This document shows positions 25,854 through 34,872 of a DNA stretch of 64,000 nucleotides, piece by piece. This DNA is from Methanococcoides sp. EBM-47 (GTDB lineage: Archaea; Halobacteriota; Methanosarcinia; Methanosarcinales; Methanosarcinaceae). The notes under the pieces were generated by a model. The model had not been told where the DNA came from and made no database searches. It saw only the letters and a program-made list of their open reading frames with translations. Within the stretch, counting starts at the first letter, position 1; every line of letters begins with the position of its first letter. The stretch is from the NCBI GenBank assembly GCA_001896725.1, contig MPPA01000018.1, positions 1 to 64,000 of the forward strand. The letters are read 5' to 3'. The position numbers and the translations under genes were made by a program.

Positions 25854-27620
25854 TTATCTGGCACCGCCTCCGCCACCACCGAAGCCGCCTCCTGCACCAC
25901 CTACTCCGCTGCCTCCTCCTGAGGAAGAACTGGGAGCTGATCTCTGATAAGCATGGCTGAAATCCGATGAATAGCCTGCAATATAAACCCTGTTATGGAA
26001 ATGACTTGCCTCAAACTCTTCCTTTGGAACTATAATGGACATGTGCCTGAGCGCTTCCTCAGCCACACCCAGTGCCATGGCATATACCATATAATGATCC
26101 CATAATTTCACAGAGCTGGGAGGGTGCTCCTTCAGGTCCGAGAAATCCGTTATGTATTTCTTAAAGTTCTTCCAGCGTTCCACATAAAGCTTACCTGCCG
26201 GAGTCCATCTGCCCAGGACTGTCCGGTATTTGGCATTAAGGATGAGCACAACTGGTGAAATGACTGCAATGAATATAGGAATGAGCGTCAATTTTCCAAT
26301 TATCGGATAAGCGGATGGGTCTCCCAGCAAAGGAACAATGAAAAGACTAAGAAGGGAGAAAAGGAAAAGTAAGCCTGCAAAATAGTCCATTTTAGTGGCC
26401 CCTTTTTCTATGAACAGCTTTTCGATATCTAGATGGGCCTTCACCTTTTTATTCCATGAATTTATGAAATTATAGAAGGATACATCTTTTTTAAGCTCGG
26501 ACTGGAAATCTTTCCAATGGAGCTGGCGCCCATCCGAATGCTTTATGATGAGGTCCAGAACATCTTGTTCAAAATCCAGAAGTTTTGTAGTATCCCTTAT
26601 CCCCCTTTCCGGCCCGGTTATGTGCAGCACAATATCCCTTGGATCGCTGTCATCTATGCTCAGATAATCCCGATGGATCAGATCCATTACAGTTGCAGCA
26701 AACCCATCTATCGTTGGATTCCCTACACTACCTTTCATCATGGCATTGACCATGGCCGGGCTGGAATCATATGGTAGTTCGCGCTCATAGATACTCTCAT
26801 ATACTATGTCAGGTTCCCTTCCATATTTGAAGTACAGATAGAACGGAGCTATAAAAAGAGATACTGACAGAAGTGAATATATCATGAAAATCACATACAG
26901 AACCTTACTCTTCAGTGCGTACTGAGATTCTATCCGGAATATTTGGAGCTTAGCGTTCTGATCATAAAGGGTCACATATCTGGAGTCAGGTGATGTGAGC
27001 CTGGGGAAGATGGCCCGTATCTCATACCAGCTATTGGCAGGTATCTCATCAGTCTGTACCGTAATCTTATTGCGGTTTATAGTTGCGGTTTTGGTATAGT
27101 CGTTAGGATGTATCCAGTAGGTTATATCAGAGCCGCTGGCAGGGACGATCGTTATGGTGGCTGAAAGGCCATGAAGGGGTTTTTCCCACTCGTCCCCCCA
27201 GAGTTTGTAATGCAGCTCTGAGACATCATTGTATACTTTGAGGCCGCCATAGTAATCATAGGAAGTGATAAAGGTCACCTGATCCGGCGTTGGAGTGGGC
27301 AGGGCGCATACAAGCTCATAGCCTCCATGAACCTCGGTCACATAATGATCAGATGAAAAACCCTCTAAATAGCCCTGCAGGTTCTCTATGGACCCACCCT
27401 GAGGAGGGTATACCTGCCTGTATACCTCAAAAAATGTACCATCGAAGTGATAGGTGAGAGATTCCTGCACATGCACTATTCCCTCAGGGAATACTGTGAC
27501 ATTCACATCTGCGCTCTCAAGGGAATAATCCCTGGCAGATGCCACTGGCAAAATCAATAACATGATTAGGGCTACTATCAAAATAAAGGATATGGTCTTT
27601 GAATAGGCCCTTTTGCCCAT
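25854..27620 (-). CDS. DUF2207 membrane protein with Gly-rich C-terminus
   Basis: A 588-residue predicted membrane protein. Signal peptide/first helix, then an extracellular beta-rich DUF2207 domain (about residues 30-215), a helix near 240, a cytoplasmic part with MKGSVGNPTIDGFAATVMDLIHR, two more helices near 400-445, and a C-terminal tail of Gly and Ser. The same architecture and LemA neighbour are common in bacteria and archaea, but function is unknown. ATG at 27620 gives a normal signal peptide; the GTG-initiated frame from 27680 adds 20 residues. Confidence 0.8.
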   Translation of the reverse strand: MGKRAYSKTISFILIVALIMLLILPVASARDYSLESADVNVTVFPEGIVHVQESLTYHFDGTFFEVYRQVYPPQGGSIENLQGYLEGFSSDHYVTEVHGGYELVCALPTPTPDQVTFITSYDYYGGLKVYNDVSELHYKLWGDEWEKPLHGLSATITIVPASGSDITYWIHPNDYTKTATINRNKITVQTDEIPANSWYEIRAIFPRLTSPDSRYVTLYDQNAKLQIFRIESQYALKSKVLYVIFMIYSLLSVSLFIAPFYLYFKYGREPDIVYESIYERELPYDSSPAMVNAMMKGSVGNPTIDGFAATVMDLIHRDYLSIDDSDPRDIVLHITGPERGIRDTTKLLDFEQDVLDLIIKHSDGRQLHWKDFQSELKKDVSFYNFINSWNKKVKAHLDIEKLFIEKGATKMDYFAGLLFLFSLLSLFIVPLLGDPSAYPIIGKLTLIPIFIAVISPVVLILNAKYRTVLGRWTPAGKLYVERWKNFKKYITDFSDLKEHPPSSVKLWDHYMVYAMALGVAEEALRHMSIIVPKEEFEASHFHNRVYIAGYSSDFSHAYQRSAPSSSSGGGSGVGGAGGGFGGGGGGAR

Positions 27621-27703
27621 GGAGAGTTCGTACACGAAACACACATCCTGATTAAAAAAAGAGGGTGTTGGTATATACACTTATCGTAATTACATGATAT
27701 TTC

Positions 27704-27732
27704 ATAGTATCATATACTGTAACTGATACTAT
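27704..27732. promoter_or_regulatory. 9-bp inverted repeat upstream of DUF2207-lemA
   Basis: ATAGTATCA (27704-27712) and TGATACTAT (27724-27732) form a perfect 9-bp inverted repeat around 11 bp, about 85 bp upstream of the DUF2207 start. It may be an operator; the regulator is unknown. Confidence 0.4.
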
Positions 27733-27877
27733 ACACCATATGACAAATGCCCTTTATATTTCCCAGCAACAAAACAATAAAAGGTTCAAAAGCTGATAGC
27801 CCTGATCACTGTTATCAAGAGTAGGACCATATGCAACACTATACCTGCATACCCTTTATCCTATCACTTTTTATCGT

Positions 27878-28444
27878 TCAGCGCTCTTTACCTATAGAGA
27901 AGGCTTTCCCAAGATCGCGTCCAATACCGTAGTAGCTTCTGCTCCCTGTCCCATAAATGATCGGCCGGACCTTCTCTATGTCAGGATCTCCGTTTTCGTC
28001 CAGTGCAGACTCTTCTGCCTTGATATCGACTATCTCTCCTACGAACAGGATGTGAAGCCCTATTTCAAGAGTATGGAGCAATTTGCACTCAAGAACGAGC
28101 GGAAACTCACCTACAAAGGGTGCAGCTACAAGCTCACTCCTTACGGGGGTCAGGCCAGTTGCCTTGAACTTATTTTCATCCCTTCCGCTTACAAGACCAA
28201 AGTAATCGGTTTCTTTTACATGGTCCTCGGAAGGGATACTTACGGTAAATGCCTTATTTTCTATAATGCCGCTGTAGCTGTAGGTAGCTTTTCTTAAGGA
28301 TACGCTGATACAGGGAGGGACCGAGCAACATAGCCCAGCCCAAGCTACGGTCATGGCATTTGGATCACCATTAATATCATATGTACCGACAACCCAGGTT
28401 GGTGTCGGGAACGCAAGTGTCTTTGCTCCGATAGATCGTTTCAT
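27878..28444 (-). CDS. Flavin reductase family protein, second copy
   Basis: A 188-residue flavin-reductase-like protein of a subgroup different from the one at 23461. TPTWVVGTYDINGDPNAMTV, the CCSVPPCISVSL strand and AFTVSIPSEDHV are typical of the FMN-binding split barrel; TDYFGLVSGRDENKF and the ILFVGEIVDIK region complete it. Likely an FMN-dependent redox protein. Two adjacent Cys at GLCCSVPPC are notable. Stand-alone gene. Confidence 0.88.
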   Translation of the reverse strand: MKRSIGAKTLAFPTPTWVVGTYDINGDPNAMTVAWAGLCCSVPPCISVSLRKATYSYSGIIENKAFTVSIPSEDHVKETDYFGLVSGRDENKFKATGLTPVRSELVAAPFVGEFPLVLECKLLHTLEIGLHILFVGEIVDIKAEESALDENGDPDIEKVRPIIYGTGSRSYYGIGRDLGKAFSIGKER

Positions 28445-28619
28445 GGTTCAATGTTCTTTCAGATGGTATAAAATGGTTTTCTACCATTACAACTTCCAGT
28501 CCTCATGTCATTTACTTTTACTAAAGATGAAACTACTTGCTATTCATCGATTTCCCAATGGCAGCCCTTCGTGCAGTGTTGTAAATACTTTCTTTTTTAG
28601 GACAGGCATGAGACAAACA

Positions 28620-29225
28620 TTATCCCAGGTCCACACATGCATTTATCTTAGGAAGCCCTTTTGAAGCCATATACATGGCAAACATCTCCAGTTCATCGAA
28701 AGGTATCTGTATCTCTTTTAAAGTGGTATTTATGTGGAACCCTGCAAGTTCTTCAGCATAAGAATCTATAGTCTTTTCCCATTCCGATATATATCCAGCC
28801 TTTTCTTCTTCAGGTAGCCCTGTTTTTGATATGTTGGAGATCATCCACAGTGCAAACTCCCTGATGATCAAAAAACCCACTGGACAGGGCTGCAAGCCTA
28901 TAGAATTGCCAGAAGTGTTCACTTTGAACGGATACAGGCCGCATACGATTGGGCGCTGATGATAAATGCCACATCTATCATGTGGTTTTAAAAAAGAGCA
29001 AGGCGTTTCTATCCTATAAAGAGGACTTACAGGCATCTCGCTCTGTATGTTCTTTGCCTTTTCAGTGTCTATCTGAGAAAAGGTCCTGTACTCTTCCTCG
29101 AATATATGGATCTGGCCATTCTTGCAACAATGTGCTTCACATTCCTCCGGACATATGTAATATTGCAGTATGTTCTGTATGGTACCATAGTGAATAGCCT
29201 TTTTGACAGCTTCTCTCATATCCAT
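28620..29225 (-). CDS. YkgJ-family cysteine cluster protein
   Basis: A 201-residue protein with the CxxxC/CC...C pattern of the zinc- or iron-chelating YkgJ family: CPEECEAHCCKNG near residues 24-36, CSFLKPHDRCGIYHQRP, then VCGLYPF. Members are predicted metal-binding proteins of unknown role. Flanked by unrelated genes. Confidence 0.85.
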   Translation of the reverse strand: MDMREAVKKAIHYGTIQNILQYYICPEECEAHCCKNGQIHIFEEEYRTFSQIDTEKAKNIQSEMPVSPLYRIETPCSFLKPHDRCGIYHQRPIVCGLYPFKVNTSGNSIGLQPCPVGFLIIREFALWMISNISKTGLPEEEKAGYISEWEKTIDSYAEELAGFHINTTLKEIQIPFDELEMFAMYMASKGLPKINACVDLG

Positions 29226-29330
29226 AAGTTATCATTACCAATTTTGTTTTTGCGGGTTGTGCCTATGTAGGACGTCTGATAAATCCAAAAGGTTGAATAT
29301 ATATGTTTGCCCAAAAAACATTTGCATACA

Positions 29331-30137
29331 TCACTGTACTACAAGGAAATATACAAGAACAGTGACACCCAGCAGTATACGGTAGTAGCCGAACGGTTTG
29401 AAATCATATTTCTTGCTGTACTCCAGGAATTCTGCTATCACCAGCCAGGCAACCAGAAAAGATACAATAAAGCCTATTGCAAGCAATTGTACCTGAGCGG
29501 AGGTCAAAGCAGGGGCTGTCAGGAAAAGAGAGTATACAGAAGCTGCGAACAAGGTAGGAATAGCCAGAAAGAAAGAATATTCCACAGCTACCACCCTTGA
29601 GGTTCCCATAAGCATTGCCCCGATGATGGTTGCAGCAGAACGTGATGTTCCTGGTACCATGGCAAGGCACTGGAACAAACCGATGAGAAATGCTGTCCTG
29701 TAACTCAATGCGGCAATGGAATCGATCTTGTTCAAAGGCTTCCTCTTCTCAAGGATTATCAAGACGATGCCCCCTACAAATAATGCTATGGCCACAGTAA
29801 CGGAATTGAAAAGATATTCCTCTATATCACTTCCAAACAACCCGCCAATGACCAAAGCCGGAGTAAAACCCACAATGGTCTTCTTCCAGGTGTCCCAAAT
29901 TTCTATTTTTTCTGAATAGGTCTTTTTACCACCAAAGGGAAAGAGCTTATTCCTGAAATAGATAACAACTGCCAGAATAGCCCCTAGCTGGATCACTATA
30001 TTGAACATATTGGCAAAGGCACCCGTAAAATTCACAAAATCATTTACAATGATCAGGTGACCCGTAGACGATACAGGCAAAAATTCAGTGAGACCTTCTA
30101 CGATCCCTAATATGATCACCTTTAAAATGTCATTCAT
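29331..30137 (-). CDS. uppP: Undecaprenyl-diphosphatase-like membrane phosphatase UppP/BacA
   Basis: A 268-residue polytopic membrane protein. The two signature regions are present: EGLTEFLPVSSTGHLI near the N-terminus and PGTSRSAATI near residue 165. In bacteria it recycles undecaprenyl diphosphate; in archaea it probably dephosphorylates polyprenyl diphosphates used as glycan carriers, which would serve N-glycosylation of surface proteins such as those in this window. Confidence 0.93.
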   Translation of the reverse strand: MNDILKVIILGIVEGLTEFLPVSSTGHLIIVNDFVNFTGAFANMFNIVIQLGAILAVVIYFRNKLFPFGGKKTYSEKIEIWDTWKKTIVGFTPALVIGGLFGSDIEEYLFNSVTVAIALFVGGIVLIILEKRKPLNKIDSIAALSYRTAFLIGLFQCLAMVPGTSRSAATIIGAMLMGTSRVVAVEYSFFLAIPTLFAASVYSLFLTAPALTSAQVQLLAIGFIVSFLVAWLVIAEFLEYSKKYDFKPFGYYRILLGVTVLVYFLVVQ

Positions 30138-30242
30138 ATTAGCCCTTGTTCACATAATGTAAACTTGTGAATGTAAGTAGAAGATGCACCTTTATATAAA
30201 TATTCATGTTCATAATAAAAAAGAGCGAACGTTATTAAATGA

Positions 30243-30803
30243 TCAACTGAAAAAAGTCTCACTCCAGTCCACAGAACCGGGCTTATATTTTGCCGCTACT
30301 TGTTCATCCCGATCTGTGAGCAATGCACTGAGGATCTCCTCGATAGCCACACTGGTGTCCTCAATGGTCTGTTCAGTGGTGTTTATTTCAAAGACCTTGT
30401 CACACCATTCCACAGATTCGAATAAGATAATGTCCAGAGCTTCAGCTTCCAGATTTTCCTGTATCTTATTTTCAGGATAGTTCCTTTGTTGAAGCCTCTC
30501 CCGCAGCTTATCGGGGGAGGTGCGCAGCACTATGACAATATCAGCGATGTGATGAGAAAGATGGCTATCCAGTATAGTAACAGGGCTGAGGCCATCAATC
30601 TTTTCCATGACCCTTTGTTCCACAATGTCCATGTCAGCCACAACACAATCCCTTTCAGTATCCACTTCAGAGTAAAGCTTCTCCTCCTTGATCAGTTCGT
30701 TGAGATGTACCACCTGGTATCCAGACCTTTTTTTCAACTGACCTGCGACCGATGTTTTACCCGTTCCTGGTGTTCCTGTGATACCAACAAGCATATTTCT
30801 CAC
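30243..30803 (-). CDS. AK6/Fap7-type adenylate kinase-like NTPase
   Basis: A 186-residue P-loop protein with GITGTPGTGKTS at the N-terminus, HLNELIKEE, and DSHLSHHI. Archaeal/eukaryotic AK6 (Fap7) acts as a slow adenylate kinase and ATPase in small-subunit ribosome assembly. The GTG at 30803 follows AGG and is used; ATG at 30794 is an equally plausible start. It lies 15 bp after trpG, so it may be read from the trp transcript. Confidence 0.85.
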   Translation of the reverse strand: MRNMLVGITGTPGTGKTSVAGQLKKRSGYQVVHLNELIKEEKLYSEVDTERDCVVADMDIVEQRVMEKIDGLSPVTILDSHLSHHIADIVIVLRTSPDKLRERLQQRNYPENKIQENLEAEALDIILFESVEWCDKVFEINTTEQTIEDTSVAIEEILSALLTDRDEQVAAKYKPGSVDWSETFFS

Positions 30804-30818
30804 TAAACCTGTAAAGGC

Positions 30819-31406
30819 TTAATCCTTATGCATACCGGCTATCTTAAGGAAGTTCTCGACGATCTTTATCCCGCTTTCAGTGAGCACTGATTCCGGATGG
30901 AACTGCACACCATATATATGATAATTCATGTGTTCCACTGCCATAATAGTACCATCATCTGCCCTTGCAGTCATCTTAAGACCATCTGCCAGCTTTTCAA
31001 TGGCAAGGGAATGGTATCTTCCACCTTTGAAATGCTGTGGTATACCAGCGAACAGAGGTGATCCCTCATGAGTGATATCAGATGTCTTGCCGTGGATCGG
31101 CCCACCTTTTGTATGACTAACACTGCCTCCGAAAGCGACATTGATGGCCTGGTGTCCGAAACAAACACCAAGCAGCGGGATATCTGGACCAAAATCCCTT
31201 ATTATGTCAAGGCATGTTCCTACATCCTCAGGCTTGTTGGGCGTACCTGGGCCAGGCGAGATCACGATGGCATCCGGATCGATCTTACTTATTTCTTCCG
31301 GAGTGACAGAGTTCGGAACGAGCACTGTATCCGGCCCGAATATGGAAACATGGTCCACAAGGTTCCAGACAAAAGAATCCTTGTTATTGATGAACAGTAC
31401 CTTCAT
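30819..31406 (-). CDS. trpG: Anthranilate synthase component II (glutamine amidotransferase)
   Basis: A 195-residue class I amidotransferase. ISPGPGTPNKPEDVG forms the oxyanion region, GVCFGHQAI carries the nucleophilic Cys, and YGVQFHPESVLT the His/Glu. It supplies ammonia to TrpE for anthranilate synthesis. Start overlaps the trpE stop as TAATG. Fourth gene of trpDFEG. Confidence 0.95.
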   Translation of the reverse strand: MKVLFINNKDSFVWNLVDHVSIFGPDTVLVPNSVTPEEISKIDPDAIVISPGPGTPNKPEDVGTCLDIIRDFGPDIPLLGVCFGHQAINVAFGGSVSHTKGGPIHGKTSDITHEGSPLFAGIPQHFKGGRYHSLAIEKLADGLKMTARADDGTIMAVEHMNYHIYGVQFHPESVLTESGIKIVENFLKIAGMHKD

Positions 31407-32977
31407 TATTTTCCCCCGATGGCTTTTATCATTGCGACCATTTTTCGCTCGGTTTCCATGTATTCATATGTCGGGTCTGAATCTGCAACGATACCTGCCC
31501 CAGCCTGCACATAGGCAGTATTGTTCTTGATAAGGACGGTCCTGATAACTATGGCAAAATCAGCATCGCCATTCCAGGAATAATAACCCACGCCTCCACC
31601 ATATATACCCCTTGCATTAGGCTCAAGATCATCGATGATCTCCATTGCACGTATCTTGGGTGCACCAGACAGCGTACCTGCCGGAAAGATAGCACGTGTG
31701 GCATCGAACTGGTCACACTCATCCCTCAACTTCCCGCTTACTGTGCTCTCTATATGCTGTACATGAGAATATTTTACAACGCTCATAAGATCGTCTACCC
31801 TGACAGTCCCACTCTGTGAAACCATCCTCACATCATTGCGTCCCAGGTCTACGAGCATAATATGTTCTGCCCTTTCTTTTTCATCTTTGAGCATATGAGC
31901 GGCAAGCTCTTTATCCTCATCCTCATCCTTACCCCGGGGACATGTACCTGCAATAGGATTACTGATAACCTTCCTGTCATAGACCGTCATGAGGGTCTCG
32001 GGACTTGCACCAACGATACCAATGTCCTTGAAATTGAAAATGTACATGTAAGGACTTGGGTTTATATCCCTGAGCCGTATGTACAATTGTAGTGGCGTCA
32101 GGCTCATTTTAACAGTGTACCGGCGTGAAAGCACTACCTGGAAAATATCACCGTCGATGATGTGCTGTTTTGCAGCCAGTACTGCCTTTTCAAAGGTTTT
32201 CTGATCAGTTCCTGGTGCAGGTTCACCAGACTTTGCTTTATCCATTATATCAGAACTGATACCTATCACAGAGGACATGTGCAATGCACGCTCCATGAGC
32301 TGTGCATCTGCTAAAGCGTGTTCATATGCTGCTTCAAGATCACTTTCTTTTGTAAAGAACGGAGTAATTACTATATATGTTTCATTGGTCATATGGTCAA
32401 AGACAAACGTCTTGGTCATTATGGCAAAATGCATCTCAGGTGTTTCAGCATCTGGTTTTTTCTCTCTGTCTATCCAGGAATCATAGACCAGCTCATAACT
32501 ATTATAACCGATAGCCCCTCCAAGGAAGGTTTGCCTGTCAAAGCGTTTTTGGTTGAGGATTTCGACATTATTACTTGTAGGAAATATCTTGCGGAATGCG
32601 TCAAGACCATCATCCTGCTCATTTAATTGTACCCTGAACCTGCCTCCGATGAGCGGTTCAACGGTACCCATTGATTTTATGTTATCATAGATGAACTTGG
32701 AAAGTTCGGAGCTCTTCTGGCAATCGATGGTAAGACATCTGTCCTTTATAGCCACCACAAGCTCTGGATCCGAACCCACAAAAGAGTACCTTGCATGCCT
32801 TTTTTCCTTTTCTACCGATTCAAGAAGATACGAGTAATTTGCGTTCTGCAATGTCGCGTATAGTTGCAAGGGAGTACATACACTATCCATTTTTGCCATA
32901 AGCTGTACGATTACAGATGTTTTTGAGCTTTTAACAAGAGCAATAAGATCTTCTTTATTAAGATCGAACTCAACCAT
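31406..32977 (-). CDS. trpE: Anthranilate synthase component I
   Basis: A 523-residue chorismate-utilising enzyme. The N-terminal tryptophan-binding LLES motif is seen in YSYLLESVEKE; the C-terminal catalytic domain shows DIFQVVLSRRY, SPSPYMY-like NPSPYMYIF, GTCPRGKDEDED, LVDLGRNDV and GTLSGAPKIRAMEIID. With TrpG it converts chorismate and glutamine to anthranilate, and is normally inhibited by tryptophan. ATG at 32977 is preferred, with AAGGTG just upstream; it overlaps the trpF end by 8 bp. Confidence 0.96.
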   Translation of the reverse strand: MVEFDLNKEDLIALVKSSKTSVIVQLMAKMDSVCTPLQLYATLQNANYSYLLESVEKEKRHARYSFVGSDPELVVAIKDRCLTIDCQKSSELSKFIYDNIKSMGTVEPLIGGRFRVQLNEQDDGLDAFRKIFPTSNNVEILNQKRFDRQTFLGGAIGYNSYELVYDSWIDREKKPDAETPEMHFAIMTKTFVFDHMTNETYIVITPFFTKESDLEAAYEHALADAQLMERALHMSSVIGISSDIMDKAKSGEPAPGTDQKTFEKAVLAAKQHIIDGDIFQVVLSRRYTVKMSLTPLQLYIRLRDINPSPYMYIFNFKDIGIVGASPETLMTVYDRKVISNPIAGTCPRGKDEDEDKELAAHMLKDEKERAEHIMLVDLGRNDVRMVSQSGTVRVDDLMSVVKYSHVQHIESTVSGKLRDECDQFDATRAIFPAGTLSGAPKIRAMEIIDDLEPNARGIYGGGVGYYSWNGDADFAIVIRTVLIKNNTAYVQAGAGIVADSDPTYEYMETERKMVAMIKAIGGK

Positions 32978-33656
32978 TTGCACACCTTATCTGTGAAATG
33001 AACCTGCGCACTTTATCAGGGTCCTTCTTTCCATTTTTCTCAACCCCTGATGCAACATCCACTGCATAGGGCCTTACTTCTTCCACTGCCTGGCATACAT
33101 TCTCTGGGTCCAGGCCACCTGCCAGCATCACTGGTGCTTCAAGCCTTGCCACTATCTGCCTGCTCACAGACCAATCATGCACAATGCCGGTACCGCCCAC
33201 AATACCGGCTTTGCTGGAGTCAAGCAATACACCATCTATAAGATCATTCTCGAACCTCTCTTCCAGTATTGCTATTGCAGGACCCATTTCCTCAAGCATG
33301 TTATGTTTTTCAACTGGTATGGCCAAAGTCTTAATGATCTTCTGCCGGACATTATCCCTTATATGTTCAATATCTGAAAGTGGAAGATCATTATGCAGCT
33401 GAACGATGTCCGGTTTACATGTGTCAATAAGCTCCACAGCTTTCTCCCCGTTCTCAGGCATGATCACAAGCACAGAATCCACGAACAACGGTACCTGTTC
33501 TATAAGAGCACATGCAGATGCAGCATCTAGCTTTCTGGGGCTGTATACCGGCACTTCTGTTACAAAACCCACAGCATCGGCTCCAAACTTCACAGCCAGT
33601 GCTATATCTTCAGCACACCGCATACCGCAGATCTTCGCTCTTACAGGAGATCTCAT
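32970..33656 (-). CDS. trpF: Phosphoribosylanthranilate isomerase
   Basis: A 228-residue TIM-barrel enzyme that carries out the Amadori rearrangement in tryptophan synthesis. AKICGMRCAEDI at the N-terminus supplies the catalytic Cys, VQLHNDL the phosphate-side segment, and MLAGGLDPENV plus VDVASGVE the C-terminal motifs with the catalytic Asp. Its start lies 47 bp inside trpD, an unusually long overlap, but the N-terminus fits the family. Confidence 0.94.
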   Translation of the reverse strand: MRSPVRAKICGMRCAEDIALAVKFGADAVGFVTEVPVYSPRKLDAASACALIEQVPLFVDSVLVIMPENGEKAVELIDTCKPDIVQLHNDLPLSDIEHIRDNVRQKIIKTLAIPVEKHNMLEEMGPAIAILEERFENDLIDGVLLDSSKAGIVGGTGIVHDWSVSRQIVARLEAPVMLAGGLDPENVCQAVEEVRPYAVDVASGVEKNGKKDPDKVRRFISQIRCANG

Positions 33657-34668
33657 AATTTATACCTTCAAAGGTCTTTTCACTGAACTGTCTGAGCTTT
33701 TCCAGGGCCTTACCTGAATCAATGACCGCTTCTACCACAGGTATAGCTTCTTTCAAAGAGTCCGCAACACCTGCAATGTAGAGTGCTGCAGCGGCATTTA
33801 TGACAATGAGATCCCTTTTAGGACCCTTTTCCCCTTTGAAAATGTAGATAATATCCTTTGCATTCTCTCCAGGAGTGCCACCTACGATATCTGTAGCCCT
33901 TGCTCTCTTAATGCCAAGATCTTCAGGGGATATACTGTATATCTTTATCTTGCCATCTTTAAGTTCTGCAACTTTTGTTTCTGAGATGTTCGATATCTCG
34001 TCCATGCCGTCCCCGTGTACTATCATAGCCCGCTTTGCACCCATTTTCCTGAGCACCTGTGCAAAGATCTCACAGAAACGAGGATCATATACACCTATGA
34101 GCTGTGCATCGGCATTTGCGGGATTTGTAAGTGGGCCTAGGATATTGAAGATCGTTCTTATGTTCATTTCCTTTCTTATATCTGCAACTCTTCTCATTGC
34201 AGGATGGAATACAGGTGCTAGCATGAACCCGATACCTATCTTTTCGATCGATTCTTTAACATGGCTAGGGTCTTTATCGATCTTTATGCCTAATTGCTCC
34301 AGTACATCCGCACTACCTGAAAGAGAAGTGATAGCACGGTTGCCATGCTTTGCCACATTCACGCCTGCAGCAGAAGCAATAATTGCAGCAGCTGTTGAAA
34401 CGTTTATGGTATTATGCTTATCCGCTCCTGTTCCCACGACATCCACAAGTGTGCCCTTAACATTTGGTTGTATGGCCCTGGCAGCTTTTTTCATACCGCA
34501 TGCGAACCCTGCGATCTCATCAGCAGTCTCACCCTTCATTTTCAAGGCCATGAGCAATCCAGCTATCTGAGCATCTGTGGCCTGAGTGAATATTTCTGTG
34601 ATCGCTTTCTCAGCCTCTTGAAATGTCAGGTTTTCACCTGCGCTTACTTTTTGTATGTATGATTGCAT
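33610..34668 (-). CDS. trpD: Anthranilate phosphoribosyltransferase
   Basis: A 352-residue enzyme joining anthranilate to PRPP. Signature segments: VGTGADKHNTINVSTAAA, KHGNRAITSLSGSADVLEQLG, FHPAMRRVADIRKEM, and NILGPLTNPANA. ATG at 34668 has GGTG upstream. First gene of a trpDFEG operon; trpC, trpB and trpA are not in the window. Confidence 0.96.
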   Translation of the reverse strand: MQSYIQKVSAGENLTFQEAEKAITEIFTQATDAQIAGLLMALKMKGETADEIAGFACGMKKAARAIQPNVKGTLVDVVGTGADKHNTINVSTAAAIIASAAGVNVAKHGNRAITSLSGSADVLEQLGIKIDKDPSHVKESIEKIGIGFMLAPVFHPAMRRVADIRKEMNIRTIFNILGPLTNPANADAQLIGVYDPRFCEIFAQVLRKMGAKRAMIVHGDGMDEISNISETKVAELKDGKIKIYSISPEDLGIKRARATDIVGGTPGENAKDIIYIFKGEKGPKRDLIVINAAAALYIAGVADSLKEAIPVVEAVIDSGKALEKLRQFSEKTFEGINYEISCKSEDLRYAVC

Positions 34669-34688
34669 AGTAACACCATCATATACAA

Positions 34689-34738
34689 CAATGTTTTAAA
34701 TTGTACATTGATGTATAGATGAGCAATGATATATATAA
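34689..34738 (-). promoter_or_regulatory. trp operon promoter with dyad
   Basis: On the minus strand a TATA element (TTATATATA, 34730-34738) predicts a transcript start near 34705-34710. Overlapping that point are CAATGT (34689-34694) and ACATTG (34705-34710), an inverted repeat with 10 bp between, which includes TGTACA (34702-34707), the core of TRP boxes bound by TrpY in Methanothermobacter. One hexamer is weak evidence; a TrpY-like repressor is possible. Confidence 0.4.
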
Positions 34739-34872
34739 GTTACTGTTGAACAAGAAAGTACCAAAATATGCTATAAGCCAAATAAAAGAACATAGAAAAT
34801 AGGGTTCAAATGAGCATGTTTTGGATTATGTTATATCTATTGGAACCGAGTATATAATAGAGGGAGTTCAGT

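Noticed and set aside
34795-34855. Short hydrophobic frame MSMFWIMLYLLEP upstream of the mCpol-like gene as a possible membrane effector remnant
   Set aside because: Only about 15 codons before a stop, no ribosome site; too short to support.
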